A stretch of 64,000 nucleotides of DNA from CAYVIB01 sp964451365 (GTDB lineage: Bacteria; Pseudomonadota; Gammaproteobacteria; Pseudomonadales; Cellvibrionaceae): the NCBI GenBank assembly GCA_964451365.1, contig CAYVIB010000004.1:62001-126000 (forward strand), given 5' to 3'. Positions within the stretch are counted from its first letter, which is position 1, and every line of letters starts with the position of its first letter. A program made the translations under genes and the position numbers. The notes beneath the pieces were generated by a model. It ran no database searches. It was not told where the DNA came from and worked only from the letters and a program-made list of their open reading frames with translations. Shown here one piece after another: positions 26,308 to 35,717 of this stretch.

Positions 26308-28494
26308 TTAATGTTGTCCCAAGGCATTAATAAAATGACTCATGCCGCCATCGGACTCGGGTTTGGGGCGGCCTGAATCCAGTGGATAGGTACCGCCATT
26401 TTTCTGGTATTCGCTGCGCAATGCGGCTTCCAGATGCGCATTGGCCACCTGATTGTTTTCCTCCAGCGCCATCAATGTTGCGTGGAGACAAACGTTTCGA
26501 ATCTGGCCGCCGGTCAATACACAAAATTTCGCGACGTTGCTTAGGAAGCCGTGCTCGATGTGATGCAGGTTGGGCAGATGCAGGTAAAAGATTTGCAACC
26601 GCTGATCCATTTGCGGTTGGTAAAAGGGTATGACGATGTCCATGCGCCGCTGGAATGCCTTGTCGATATTTTCCGACAGGTTTGTAGTGACCAGGACGAT
26701 TCCCTGATAGTGTTCAAGGCGCTGGAGGAGATAATTCGTCTCCAGGTTGGCGTAACGGTCGTTGGCATTTTTTACTTCCGTTCTCGAACCGAGCAAGGCA
26801 TCGCCTTCGTCGAGCAGCAGAATCACATCCAGGGATTCCGCCCGCGTTAGCACCTTGTGAAGATTCTTCTCCGTTTCGCCGATATATTTGTTAACAATGG
26901 CCGCCAGGTCCACGCGGTAAATATCCATACCCAGTTCCGCCGCCAGTATTTTCGCGGCCAGGGTTTTGCCGGTGCCGCTTTTACCGGTAAACAGGGCGCG
27001 GACCCCGCAATTGGAACTGTTTTTAAACGCGGAACCCAAATAATCCAACAACTGCTCGCGGTAAACGCTGCGTTGTTGCAGTTCCCGCAATTTAACCGCC
27101 GTACTGTCGGTGGTAATCAACTGCGACCAATCGCCTTTGGCATCCAGGTGGTCCGCGAGGGTGTCCAGCATTTGTCGGTTCAGGTTACGGCTGGCGGAGC
27201 GCACGTCGGCGATCTGTATCGCATCGCGCTGTTCCAAAACCGCATTGTTTAAAGCCATGGCCGCCACTTGTTTGATGTAGTCGCCGGGCAGGCGAAATGC
27301 CGCGGCGATCTGTTCGATATTTTCGATTGGAAATTCGGCCACGGCCTGCCGCCATACCTGTTGGCGCAGCGCCGCTGTCAGTGGCGGCAGGATGAGATTG
27401 AGAACCTTATCCGCATTACCGACGCTGATGCCGCCCTCAAAACCGGCGACAAGCGCAACCGGCCCCCGGTATCCGCGCAGGCCTGGCAGCTCAACCTTAT
27501 CGCCCGGCGTCAGATCCATTTGCAACACCGGCATGGCATTCAGCAGGGTGCAAATGCAACCCAGGTGCGGCGGCAATGTGATTTCCCCATCATTCTGGGG
27601 CAACGGGTGAACCGTTAATAACAGCGTTCCCATTTCCAACTCCGCCGCCACCGCACCGAATATTTCCACACAGTGGCTGCCGGCCAGCGCCCGCATTACG
27701 ACGGTATCGATTTGCCGGCGTTGAATCATTCCGGGCAGGTTACGCAGGCGATGTTTGAATTCGGGGTCGACAACAAGATCGTCAATCGCCGTAAGCTGAT
27801 GGGCCAACCTAAGCTGCGCGCTCTTAAACAAGGGGTACTCAATATGATCGAGACTTCCATTACCGCGCAATAAATTCCAAAGGCCGTCGCGCAGTTTTAA
27901 TGTCCATTCCGGACGTGGCAATTGCGGGTTTTCCACCTCCAGCAGCCCTATTTGCAGCAGAGGCTCGCACACGGACCAACTGTTCATGCCGATGCTATCG
28001 GGCTTCAGCACCACCTGGCCCAGGGTTTCCAGCATGGGGCGGCGATGCCCCAAAGGCAGTTGCAGTTCGGAAAAAACGGTGCCGAAACGTGAGTCCTCCT
28101 CTACCAGGGTCACCAGCATCAACACCATGCGCGACGGAAAGCCGATAAATTCATCGAGCGAGCGAAGAGGCAATGCATCGCGGGTATTGAATTCCAGGCT
28201 TGCTATCGTTTGGCACCACCACGCCAAACCGCTTTCCATGTCGTCTTCAGTGGTAATGTCCGGCGGCATATAGGACTTTATTTGCTGAAAGTACAAGCGC
28301 AAAAAAGGGAAATACTTGAAATAATCTTCAAGGGATCTTCCACCTACCTCGTAAAGTCGATCCAGATAGCAAAGCAAATGGTAGATCGCTGCATTCAGGT
28401 TCAGGAGGTAGTGCTCGTCGGGATCTAAAGTGCCGCTTTTTTCATAACCCGAAAAACCGTAAGCTGAGACTTCATTTTTTGTTATGGCTTCCAT
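26308..28494 (-). CDS. eCIS AAA+ ATPase (Afp15/Pvc15-like)
   Basis: 728-residue protein with a long N-terminal region and a C-terminal AAA+ module. Walker A is GKSGTGKT (about residue 505), Walker B VILLLDEGDALLG, with a sensor-like IVLVTTNLSENIDKAFQRR and arginine finger region RRMDIVIPF. Large ATPases of this type are a hallmark of eCIS loci (Afp15/Pvc15) and absent from most tailed phages. They are thought to load cargo or help assembly. The start at 28494 with AGGTGGG before it avoids overlap with the upstream gene; 39 more codons are open. It lies directly before the DUF4157 cargo gene, which fits a loading role. Confidence 0.9.
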   Translation of the reverse strand: MEAITKNEVSAYGFSGYEKSGTLDPDEHYLLNLNAAIYHLLCYLDRLYEVGGRSLEDYFKYFPFLRLYFQQIKSYMPPDITTEDDMESGLAWWCQTIASLEFNTRDALPLRSLDEFIGFPSRMVLMLVTLVEEDSRFGTVFSELQLPLGHRRPMLETLGQVVLKPDSIGMNSWSVCEPLLQIGLLEVENPQLPRPEWTLKLRDGLWNLLRGNGSLDHIEYPLFKSAQLRLAHQLTAIDDLVVDPEFKHRLRNLPGMIQRRQIDTVVMRALAGSHCVEIFGAVAAELEMGTLLLTVHPLPQNDGEITLPPHLGCICTLLNAMPVLQMDLTPGDKVELPGLRGYRGPVALVAGFEGGISVGNADKVLNLILPPLTAALRQQVWRQAVAEFPIENIEQIAAAFRLPGDYIKQVAAMALNNAVLEQRDAIQIADVRSASRNLNRQMLDTLADHLDAKGDWSQLITTDSTAVKLRELQQRSVYREQLLDYLGSAFKNSSNCGVRALFTGKSGTGKTLAAKILAAELGMDIYRVDLAAIVNKYIGETEKNLHKVLTRAESLDVILLLDEGDALLGSRTEVKNANDRYANLETNYLLQRLEHYQGIVLVTTNLSENIDKAFQRRMDIVIPFYQPQMDQRLQIFYLHLPNLHHIEHGFLSNVAKFCVLTGGQIRNVCLHATLMALEENNQVANAHLEAALRSEYQKNGGTYPLDSGRPKPESDGGMSHFINALGQH

Positions 28495-28510
28495 CAGTCC
28501 CACCTCACGA

Positions 28511-30751
28511 TTATTGAAAATGAAACAAAATGACGCGACCGAACTCGGGTTGCCAGCCGGGATCCTGGTCGAGCCCGCTACGACGTAGCACCAGACTGCT
28601 TTGATTAACATCGGCGACCAGATCGATATGACAGGCGCTGATATATATTCGCGCCTGAAGGGCGAACAACGATTTCAGTATTGATGTGGAACTGGCACTG
28701 TCCAGCGACAACGCGCTTTGCAGGTAGCATCGAATGGCGGGCAACACCAGCGATAGCCAGGTGGCGAGGTCCTTGTTGACACCCAGGCGCAGGAATTGCG
28801 AGCGGTTATCCAGCGGCGCGTCCTTGAATGGCCGTTGCTTTAATTTAATAGCCTGCACCGTTTCCTCCCCAGTCAGGCGACGCATCTGTTCTTTCGCCAC
28901 TTGTTGTGAATCTGAACCGGAATCGATGTGCATATCAATCAGAGGAATATCTTTCGTCCAAACTCGCAGCCGGTTTCGGTAAGCACCCCAAAAAATATTT
29001 TCTTCCTCGTCATTGAGAAAGTATTGAAACCACCGCGCTGGAATTATGTAGTCGGCGCTACAACGATACTTTGGCGCGACAGGAAAACGATTGCGCCTGC
29101 GATCAAGTTTCGCCAGTATTCGCCAGATGGGATCGTTGTCGCACTTTAAAAAAAGCCTGCCCATTAAAGCCCTGGCGATAATTTCCGTCATTGCCCAGTA
29201 GCTAATCTGCCTGTCCAGCAACCAGCTTTCGTTAAAATGCTCGGGGATTCCCAACTGCCTCAACAGGTTAATAACATAGAGTACTCCGCCCAACCCGGTA
29301 TCGATATAGATTTCGGCATAACGCAGATCCAGTTCCTCATCCAGTTCATCGAGGGGCAACTCTTCTGAATCGGAACGCTGAATTCCAATCGTTTTCGGCC
29401 CTGGCTTCCTCTCATCTCCACAGACCGATGCCGGTGATAGCTTTGCGCCACCATCGCTGGCGGGCAAACTATTCTCTATTTCACCTGGTCCGACTGGCTT
29501 TGGATTGAAACCATTGTTAGCGTCAAACGCAATTCCATCATTTTCATCAAACTTACTACCCCGCGCAGTTGCGCCAGGTTCAAGCTCTGTAACATCCGAG
29601 CCTTCTTGAGTGAGTTCGTAAAATCGCTCCGTTTTATTTCCCTCCATGTCGCCAATGTCATTTTCAAACAATTCGGCGGCATTAGTTTTTCCCTGTACGA
29701 CCTCTATTGAAGCCCCAGGTATTTTATTATTTGTCGCATTACTATTTTCGGAGGCTAATTCCCGTTTATGTCTTTCCCGAGTCGGATTTTCTGGTTGGTA
29801 GCGATCATCCAGGCCTTGATCTGCCGACTGCCACCAGCATACCAACTCCCGTTGAAAGCTCGAGTTACGTACCATCGCTGTAGCCGCATGTAACATTTGT
29901 GAAATTCCCAAAAGCGCGTTTTGCTCCCGGCTGAGCCCCGCGCTCCAGGACTTTTCACCCAACAGGACCGCCCAGGGTGGCGGGCGGCTGGTATTGATAC
30001 TTGCGCGTTTTTGTTCTGGTGAATCAACTGAATCATCGATTCGAAGATAGAATTGCGGCTTATGATTTTCTTGACCCCGTTCAGCATCTACGAGATTCGC
30101 ATCGAACTTATCCTGTGTATTCGCTTGCGCATATTGTTGCTGCGCGGTAATTAAATTACTCGAAAGCTGTCGAAAACCAAACTGATGCAATACCGCTTGT
30201 GCCAGATGGCAAGCATCGCCGCCATCCAGCGACTTAACCACTTCAAAAGCTTTTTCCCGCCGGCTCAATATCGCAAATACCGCCGGAACCGTTTCCATCC
30301 TTGCTTGCAGTACATCGCGCAACTGGCTGGACACACGGCTCGACCGAAAGGAAAAGGAACGCCACCACCACTTGCCGGCGACGCAATTGGCAACGATATC
30401 GATACTCAGGGTAGCGACAAGTTCAGCATGATCGCGAAACAATACAGCGTGTGGATCGCCGCTAACGCCGTTGCCATTGGGCCGCACCGCGCGGCGATAG
30501 GCATCCTGCAACTGGTCGCGCACGGCCTGGCGCCACGCCTTGCTGTTTATGTTCCTGCTGGAACCCTGCCTGTTCAAGCGCGGATCGAGCAAGTGCCGCA
30601 CCAGCAAAACGGCCGACGGCGACATGCCGGCTGGCTGCAGGTGCAATTGGCTGATTTCATTTTTAACAGCGAGACGCAGCGCCGGTTTAACTTCCCCGGC
30701 ACTGCGCACTTTTAACGTGTTTATCCTGTCCCGCTGTACACTAAACATCAT
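28511..30751 (-). CDS. uncharacterised eCIS-associated protein
   Basis: 746-residue soluble protein I do not recognise by family. The N-terminal 250 residues are mixed alpha/beta with several Arg-rich helices (HLLDPRLNRQGSSRN) and a WWWRSFS patch. Residues about 320-480 are acidic, low-complexity and likely disordered. The C-terminal 250 residues are folded again (LDEELDLRYAEIYIDTGLGG, ISYWAMTEIIARALMGRL). It lies between the VWA gene and the AAA+ ATPase gene and is in the same operon (13-16 bp gaps). A partner of the ATPase or a cargo adaptor is possible, but this is only positional. Confidence 0.7.
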   Translation of the reverse strand: MMFSVQRDRINTLKVRSAGEVKPALRLAVKNEISQLHLQPAGMSPSAVLLVRHLLDPRLNRQGSSRNINSKAWRQAVRDQLQDAYRRAVRPNGNGVSGDPHAVLFRDHAELVATLSIDIVANCVAGKWWWRSFSFRSSRVSSQLRDVLQARMETVPAVFAILSRREKAFEVVKSLDGGDACHLAQAVLHQFGFRQLSSNLITAQQQYAQANTQDKFDANLVDAERGQENHKPQFYLRIDDSVDSPEQKRASINTSRPPPWAVLLGEKSWSAGLSREQNALLGISQMLHAATAMVRNSSFQRELVCWWQSADQGLDDRYQPENPTRERHKRELASENSNATNNKIPGASIEVVQGKTNAAELFENDIGDMEGNKTERFYELTQEGSDVTELEPGATARGSKFDENDGIAFDANNGFNPKPVGPGEIENSLPASDGGAKLSPASVCGDERKPGPKTIGIQRSDSEELPLDELDEELDLRYAEIYIDTGLGGVLYVINLLRQLGIPEHFNESWLLDRQISYWAMTEIIARALMGRLFLKCDNDPIWRILAKLDRRRNRFPVAPKYRCSADYIIPARWFQYFLNDEEENIFWGAYRNRLRVWTKDIPLIDMHIDSGSDSQQVAKEQMRRLTGEETVQAIKLKQRPFKDAPLDNRSQFLRLGVNKDLATWLSLVLPAIRCYLQSALSLDSASSTSILKSLFALQARIYISACHIDLVADVNQSSLVLRRSGLDQDPGWQPEFGRVILFHFQ

Positions 30752-30764
30752 ACGGATTTGTTTT

Positions 30765-33524
30765 CTACGGGTTGCTTGATGATCTTCTAAACAGCAGCAA
30801 CAGAATCAAAAGCAGAATAACGATCAGGATGAGGTACTTGAGCCATACCATTCCACAAGTGAGGTCGTACCATTGACACGCGCCGCCGCCATTATCGGGC
30901 ACGACAACGCCGACGGCAGTGCCTTCCTCAAGTGGTATTGGCAGGGTGTCTCCGGTAACGGAATCCTCAATAACCTGCGCCACATCCAGAAAATGCAACG
31001 TCAATTCCGGCGCCTCATCGGTAAAGTTGATTGATGCGGAATAAGTGCCATCGAGATTGTCGGTCGCCTTGAACGGTGTGATACCGGGGCCGGCAAACCA
31101 GAAGTAATTTCCCCAACCCGGTCCCAACAAATTTCCGCCTTGCGTGGCAGGCTTAAATGTCACATTCAAGCTCTGTTGATTGTTGTCGGGATCACTACTG
31201 ATACTGGAGTCAATGCTGGTTTGGGCGGGATCGGGCTGGCTTCTAACCACCAACGATATCAACTGTTCCCGTTGGAGACTGCCGGCTCTTTCCGTCGAAC
31301 CTTCACTGTTGAAGAGCACATTGTAGTGACCGGGAACGCTCACCTGGTAAAGTGCACTGTATACACCGTCACCGGCAATCACATCGCCGTTGCTGGCGTC
31401 ACCATTGTCGGCAAAATTGATGGTGTCGAAATCCGTTTGCAGCGCATCTTCATTTTTCTCCAGCTCATTGGCCAGCTTGGCGTTAGCGGCACTCTCGGTG
31501 TCACATCCACCGGGACAATTGTCCGGTTGCGACGTGCCGGCATTACTTGCCGATAACAGGTCACCGATACTTTGCGAGGGCGAGGCCACTCTTGCGGAGA
31601 CCGTCACGTCGCTCAGTAACGGCCTTCCCGATTCCTTCAGGCTCACCCGCAATGGAATTTGACTGCCGGGGACGTAATCGCCGGTTTCAACGCTAAAATC
31701 CGATTTCACATTCGTGTCTTCCGACATGATCACCAAAAACACGGGAAACAGGCGGTCGGCGGGCGTTTCACCGCGCGCGGCCTCAATCTCTATGGGAGGA
31801 ATACCCATACCGGGTCTAATGGTGGCCCGCCACTTGGCGGTGGTGTCGAAAGTTTCTCCGTTGCCTGCAAAAATTTCCGACCAGGAAAGTTGTCCCGCCT
31901 CTTGCGCTTTCAAATTGCTGCACACGGTTTCGGGCTCGTCCGCTCCCGGAGGCAGCACATCCAAACAAAGATGGCCAAACGCCGGATTCCAGGTTAAATC
32001 GATAGATGCCGCGCGACTGGTGGAGGGAAGCGGAAAGTCAATCGAATAGGATTGCGGCTCATTTCCAGTGATGCCCACCTCCGCCGAACGTAACGCCACT
32101 GTGTTCCATGTATTAAACTTCACGAAATTTTGCAGCAGCTCAATAAAATAGGCGCTGAGAATATCGGCATTGGTTTCCGAGTTGATATAAAAGCCACCCG
32201 TGGCCATTGCAATGCCCTGATTAATTTCCGCGCTTACCGCTGTCGAGCTGCCAACCGTTACCGCATAAATACGCAGGTCGGATTCATTGGGCAGGTCGTC
32301 CCAGGTGGTGGAGTCGGAGCCCAACTGAATTTTGATGCGCGACTGAAAATCGGCGGCGGAAATGGTGTCGATATCGGACCACTGCAACACACTGCTGGTA
32401 TCGTTGTCCCACAACCGAACCCGGCGATGTATATTTTCCTTGCCGTCACTCATCAGCAAAATCGTTTTGCGATTGCCGTTCCCGGAAAGAGGGCCGGCAA
32501 ACAACGCACTACTGGCGGCAAACAGCCCGTCGCCGATGGACGTGGAGCCGCCCGCGTTTACCAACGCCATATCTCCGGCAATGGAAGGCGCAACCGTGTC
32601 GAAATCGCCGAGCCCGGTTGCCCCGCCCAACCAGGATTCATTGCTGTCGAAAAGAACCACGCCAATGTTGTCGTCGGGCGACGATCCTTCCGCGCCCCGA
32701 ATTACATCCCAGCGATCGACAAATTTTTCGACCGCGATTTTCAATGCATCGATTTTTCGCGCGGACGGACCGGCCATGGGAGGGCTGTTCATGCTGCCCG
32801 ATTTATCGAGCACCAGGGTGGAATCCACACCGGGGCGCAACTGGTCACAGAACTGCTCCACGCCACTGCCCGCATCGATCGTGGCGACCGGCGGTGTCTG
32901 TATGGGTGGACCCAGATTGCTGCATTCCGCACCCGGAGCCGTGAGATCATAGCTGACCAAACAGGCACCGGTAATTCCCGGGCCGGACAACACTTGTATA
33001 TTAAAGGTCTCCGTGGGAACCGGAGTTGAATCCAAACAATCACCCGGAGAACTGGCGAAATCGGTGTTAGACAACGGGTTGATGGTTAGCTTGTAAATCA
33101 CATTTTGGGGATCGTCATCTCCTGGCGCGCCCGCCGTTGGTAATCCCCATAAGACAGAGTCTCCGCCCGAACCGGTACCTGGATCTGGAAACTCCGCAAG
33201 GCAAGGATTCGTCGCCGGGTCCGATCCCACGCACACTGTCGATGCGTCCAGGCTAAAATCCTGTGCCTCGCCTTCCGGGTCTGTCACACGGAAATCCACA
33301 GTTCCGGTGCCTTCCATAACAATAGTGGCCTCGACCTGAAAAATGGCTTTACTACCCGCCCCCGATCCACGCCTTGGAATGTCGATATCAAATGACGTGG
33401 TTGAACCGGTCTGCGCGTGAACGCCTCCACTTAGCAGCGCGGAAGCAAGGAAAAGGGTCGGCATCAGATATTTGCTGAATAACCGGGCTCTAAACTTATG
33501 TTTGTAGTGAACTAGCATTTGCAT
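30765..33524 (-). CDS. secreted, membrane-anchored VWA-domain protein
   Basis: 919-residue protein with an N-terminal signal peptide (YLMPTLFLASALLSGGVHAQ) and a C-terminal TM followed by a basic tail (YLILIVILLLILLLLFRR). It should thus span the inner membrane once with the bulk outside. Residues about 230-440 are a von Willebrand A domain with a complete-looking MIDAS: DKSGS (Asp240, Ser242, Ser244), the GGSTSIGDG loop and LLMSDGKEN. Flanking beta-rich parts resemble Ig-like modules (choice-of-anchor type). It is co-directional with eCIS genes on both sides. A secretory signal is unusual among eCIS structural parts and points to an envelope attachment or sensing role. Confidence 0.85.
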   Translation of the reverse strand: MQMLVHYKHKFRARLFSKYLMPTLFLASALLSGGVHAQTGSTTSFDIDIPRRGSGAGSKAIFQVEATIVMEGTGTVDFRVTDPEGEAQDFSLDASTVCVGSDPATNPCLAEFPDPGTGSGGDSVLWGLPTAGAPGDDDPQNVIYKLTINPLSNTDFASSPGDCLDSTPVPTETFNIQVLSGPGITGACLVSYDLTAPGAECSNLGPPIQTPPVATIDAGSGVEQFCDQLRPGVDSTLVLDKSGSMNSPPMAGPSARKIDALKIAVEKFVDRWDVIRGAEGSSPDDNIGVVLFDSNESWLGGATGLGDFDTVAPSIAGDMALVNAGGSTSIGDGLFAASSALFAGPLSGNGNRKTILLMSDGKENIHRRVRLWDNDTSSVLQWSDIDTISAADFQSRIKIQLGSDSTTWDDLPNESDLRIYAVTVGSSTAVSAEINQGIAMATGGFYINSETNADILSAYFIELLQNFVKFNTWNTVALRSAEVGITGNEPQSYSIDFPLPSTSRAASIDLTWNPAFGHLCLDVLPPGADEPETVCSNLKAQEAGQLSWSEIFAGNGETFDTTAKWRATIRPGMGIPPIEIEAARGETPADRLFPVFLVIMSEDTNVKSDFSVETGDYVPGSQIPLRVSLKESGRPLLSDVTVSARVASPSQSIGDLLSASNAGTSQPDNCPGGCDTESAANAKLANELEKNEDALQTDFDTINFADNGDASNGDVIAGDGVYSALYQVSVPGHYNVLFNSEGSTERAGSLQREQLISLVVRSQPDPAQTSIDSSISSDPDNNQQSLNVTFKPATQGGNLLGPGWGNYFWFAGPGITPFKATDNLDGTYSASINFTDEAPELTLHFLDVAQVIEDSVTGDTLPIPLEEGTAVGVVVPDNGGGACQWYDLTCGMVWLKYLILIVILLLILLLLFRRSSSNP

Positions 33525-33581
33525 AACTCCCTCTAACCAGGTTGGTACAATTTAGATTTTTTGCTATTAGCTATCTCGGGA

Positions 33582-34310
33582 TCAGGCTCCTCTAACGACT
33601 ACCGATTGTTGTATGGAGCGGTCACCGAAGGCGACAGTCAACGTCACCGGCCGTATCTGGCCGGAATCAATCTCGTTAATATCGGGTACGGTAATGCGAA
33701 TTTGCATGTTGCCCGGCGTGGTCGAGATAACTTCCTTTTCGGTTACTTTATAAATAACGTTGTTGCCTCCAGTCACCACCCATTCAAACTGGATTTGATT
33801 GGCACTTGCATTTGTCGAAAAGTTTTCACCGGTAATAATGGCCGGCGCGGTTGCGTTTAATGTCGCGGATCCCGCTTCTGTCTGTACCGATTCGATAACA
33901 ATCTCGGGTTGGCTGGATTCCGGGAACAACCTGTAGGTCGCCTCGGTTACGCCGAACTCCGGATTCTCCACATGCACGACAACTTCTTCACCCTCTCCAT
34001 CGGTGATATCGATGGTATCGGGCACCAGGCATGTGATAATACCGCTGGTACTCGGCGAACCAAATTCGGTTACCAACTCCCCCGCTATCCGGATTACGTT
34101 ATTCCCCGGCGGATGAAGAAAATTGGCACCCTCTATACGAATAAAACTGCCCACCGGCGCTCCCGCTACGGGTTTAATCTGGGTTATTCTGATCTGGTTC
34201 AGTTGTCCCAGGTTGTTTACCGTATTCTCCAGCTCTTCCAACTTGTTCAGGATAAAGTTCATAAGGTCCGAGGAGATGATCTCACCCGGTCGAACTTTTT
34301 CGGTTGCCAT
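33582..34310 (-). CDS. IPT/TIG-like beta-sandwich protein
   Basis: 242-residue protein with no signal peptide. A short helical N-terminus (FILNKLEELENTVNNLGQ) precedes two IPT/TIG-like Ig repeats: ITQIKPVAGAPVGSFIRIEG with GANF, about 45-130, and VIESVQTEAGSATLNATAPA with ITGENF, about 135-240. The helix looks like a trimerisation stalk. This layout suits a fibre-like or decoration subunit of the injection particle. Binding target unknown. Confidence 0.75.
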   Translation of the reverse strand: MATEKVRPGEIISSDLMNFILNKLEELENTVNNLGQLNQIRITQIKPVAGAPVGSFIRIEGANFLHPPGNNVIRIAGELVTEFGSPSTSGIITCLVPDTIDITDGEGEEVVVHVENPEFGVTEATYRLFPESSQPEIVIESVQTEAGSATLNATAPAIITGENFSTNASANQIQFEWVVTGGNNVIYKVTEKEVISTTPGNMQIRITVPDINEIDSGQIRPVTLTVAFGDRSIQQSVVVRGA

Positions 34311-34361
34311 AACTGATTCCTCGCGTTAATTTCGTTGAATTCCGATCCACCGGTATCACTT

Positions 34362-35717
34362 CTATAGTCGCGTGTAGTGACTGTAGTCCCACCGGGCCTT
34401 ATCGAATTGTGCACTGGCCTGATACGGCACATGTCCGCTGGTAAAGATCATATGAGGAATACTGCTTTTTCCCTCATCCTCCAGGTAATCCCGCTGCCAT
34501 GTTTTGTACAACCACACCAGTTGCTTTTCGCTCACCGCAATGGGAGCGTAGTGCGCCGACTGGAGAAAAGCCTCCCGCACCTGATGTTCCGAAATATATT
34601 CCGGCGCCCGGTGTGGCTGGCGGCTGAAAAATTTTTCAGGATCAAAACCCTTGAACGCGCCGCTTTGTCGCGGCAACACGCCAACCGGCGGTAAAAACTG
34701 AAAGTAGTCAAACGCGCTTAAATTCAACAGCTCAGTCAGGGTGAGATTTGCGAGCAGCAGGTTGTCAACCTGATCCTGAAACTGAAACAGCATGGCCTCG
34801 AAAACAGCCCCGGACCGGTTCTCGCTAAATGAAAAATTCACACTGAGATTGTGATAAGGATGCGGCTTGCGTTTTACCGCCCAATTATCGACAAAGCCGA
34901 TGCCGTCAAAGGTCCAATAGATCATTGCCAGTGGAATATCGCACTTTTCCAGGCCAAGGTTGTTGCCAAGCAAAGCATCAAAACCGACAACAGGATTGGC
35001 CACTGTTTTAAACACGCTGGTCTGCGACAGCTTGGAAGCTTCGGTGCCGTAACAAATATGGGCAATAATATTCTGCAGTTTGGACAGCTTTTGATAATCC
35101 GTCGGCGCCACCGGATCGCTCGCATCCAGGTAAACATCCTCCAACAGCGTTTTCGTGCCTTCGCTGACATCGGGCATCGCCAGCGGATCGAACTGCACCA
35201 GGCGAAACTGAACACCCTCCACCACATACGCACGGGCGCAATTGTGCGCAATGCCGCGATTTTGCAAACCGCTTTTTAAAGCATAACCTTCATACTTCGA
35301 TGATGGCGACATCAACAGGACATAAAGGCCCGCGCCGCTGGGTGCCAGAGTTTCCGACATTTCCACGGAACAATCGCGAAAGCCGGTGGCATCGACATCC
35401 GGCGGCTGCAGAATGCGCGACAGTTGTAAATTCACATAGTCGGCCGGAAGCTCCAGCACATCGCCTTCCAGGTTCACCGCCTTGCCGCCGGCCACTCTCA
35501 CCACGGGACTGTTACTGACATCGCCGGCATCCTCGACGGTCACCGTTAGCCCGCTGTGGATACCGCTGCCCGCGAGCATTCCCAGGTTGCGCCGGTGCCG
35601 CTGGTTGGCCTGCTCCTGCTCGCGCAAATCGCGCGCCGACAATAAACGGCCTTCAAAGTAGTTGGTATTTTTTATGCCGCTATCGGTGATCGGTTCCAAT
35701 AAAGATTTCACACTCAT
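34362..35717 (-). CDS. conserved eCIS protein with NYFEGR-type N-terminus
   Basis: 451-residue soluble protein. The N-terminal domain (about residues 17-105) contains NTNYFEGRLLSARDLREQEQ, a basic helix, GSGIHSGLTV, and a beta-rich VVRVAGGKAVNLEGDVLELP. The same arrangement recurs in the upstream gene product (GLVLGVDEFNQQEYYLLEKD with GYGTVCGLQV), so the two look like diverged paralogues. The rest has no motif I know. Homologous proteins occur in eCIS clusters next to baseplate genes; a baseplate-rim role is inference. ATGA overlap with the upstream gene stop. Confidence 0.75.
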   Translation of the reverse strand: MSVKSLLEPITDSGIKNTNYFEGRLLSARDLREQEQANQRHRRNLGMLAGSGIHSGLTVTVEDAGDVSNSPVVRVAGGKAVNLEGDVLELPADYVNLQLSRILQPPDVDATGFRDCSVEMSETLAPSGAGLYVLLMSPSSKYEGYALKSGLQNRGIAHNCARAYVVEGVQFRLVQFDPLAMPDVSEGTKTLLEDVYLDASDPVAPTDYQKLSKLQNIIAHICYGTEASKLSQTSVFKTVANPVVGFDALLGNNLGLEKCDIPLAMIYWTFDGIGFVDNWAVKRKPHPYHNLSVNFSFSENRSGAVFEAMLFQFQDQVDNLLLANLTLTELLNLSAFDYFQFLPPVGVLPRQSGAFKGFDPEKFFSRQPHRAPEYISEHQVREAFLQSAHYAPIAVSEKQLVWLYKTWQRDYLEDEGKSSIPHMIFTSGHVPYQASAQFDKARWDYSHYTRL

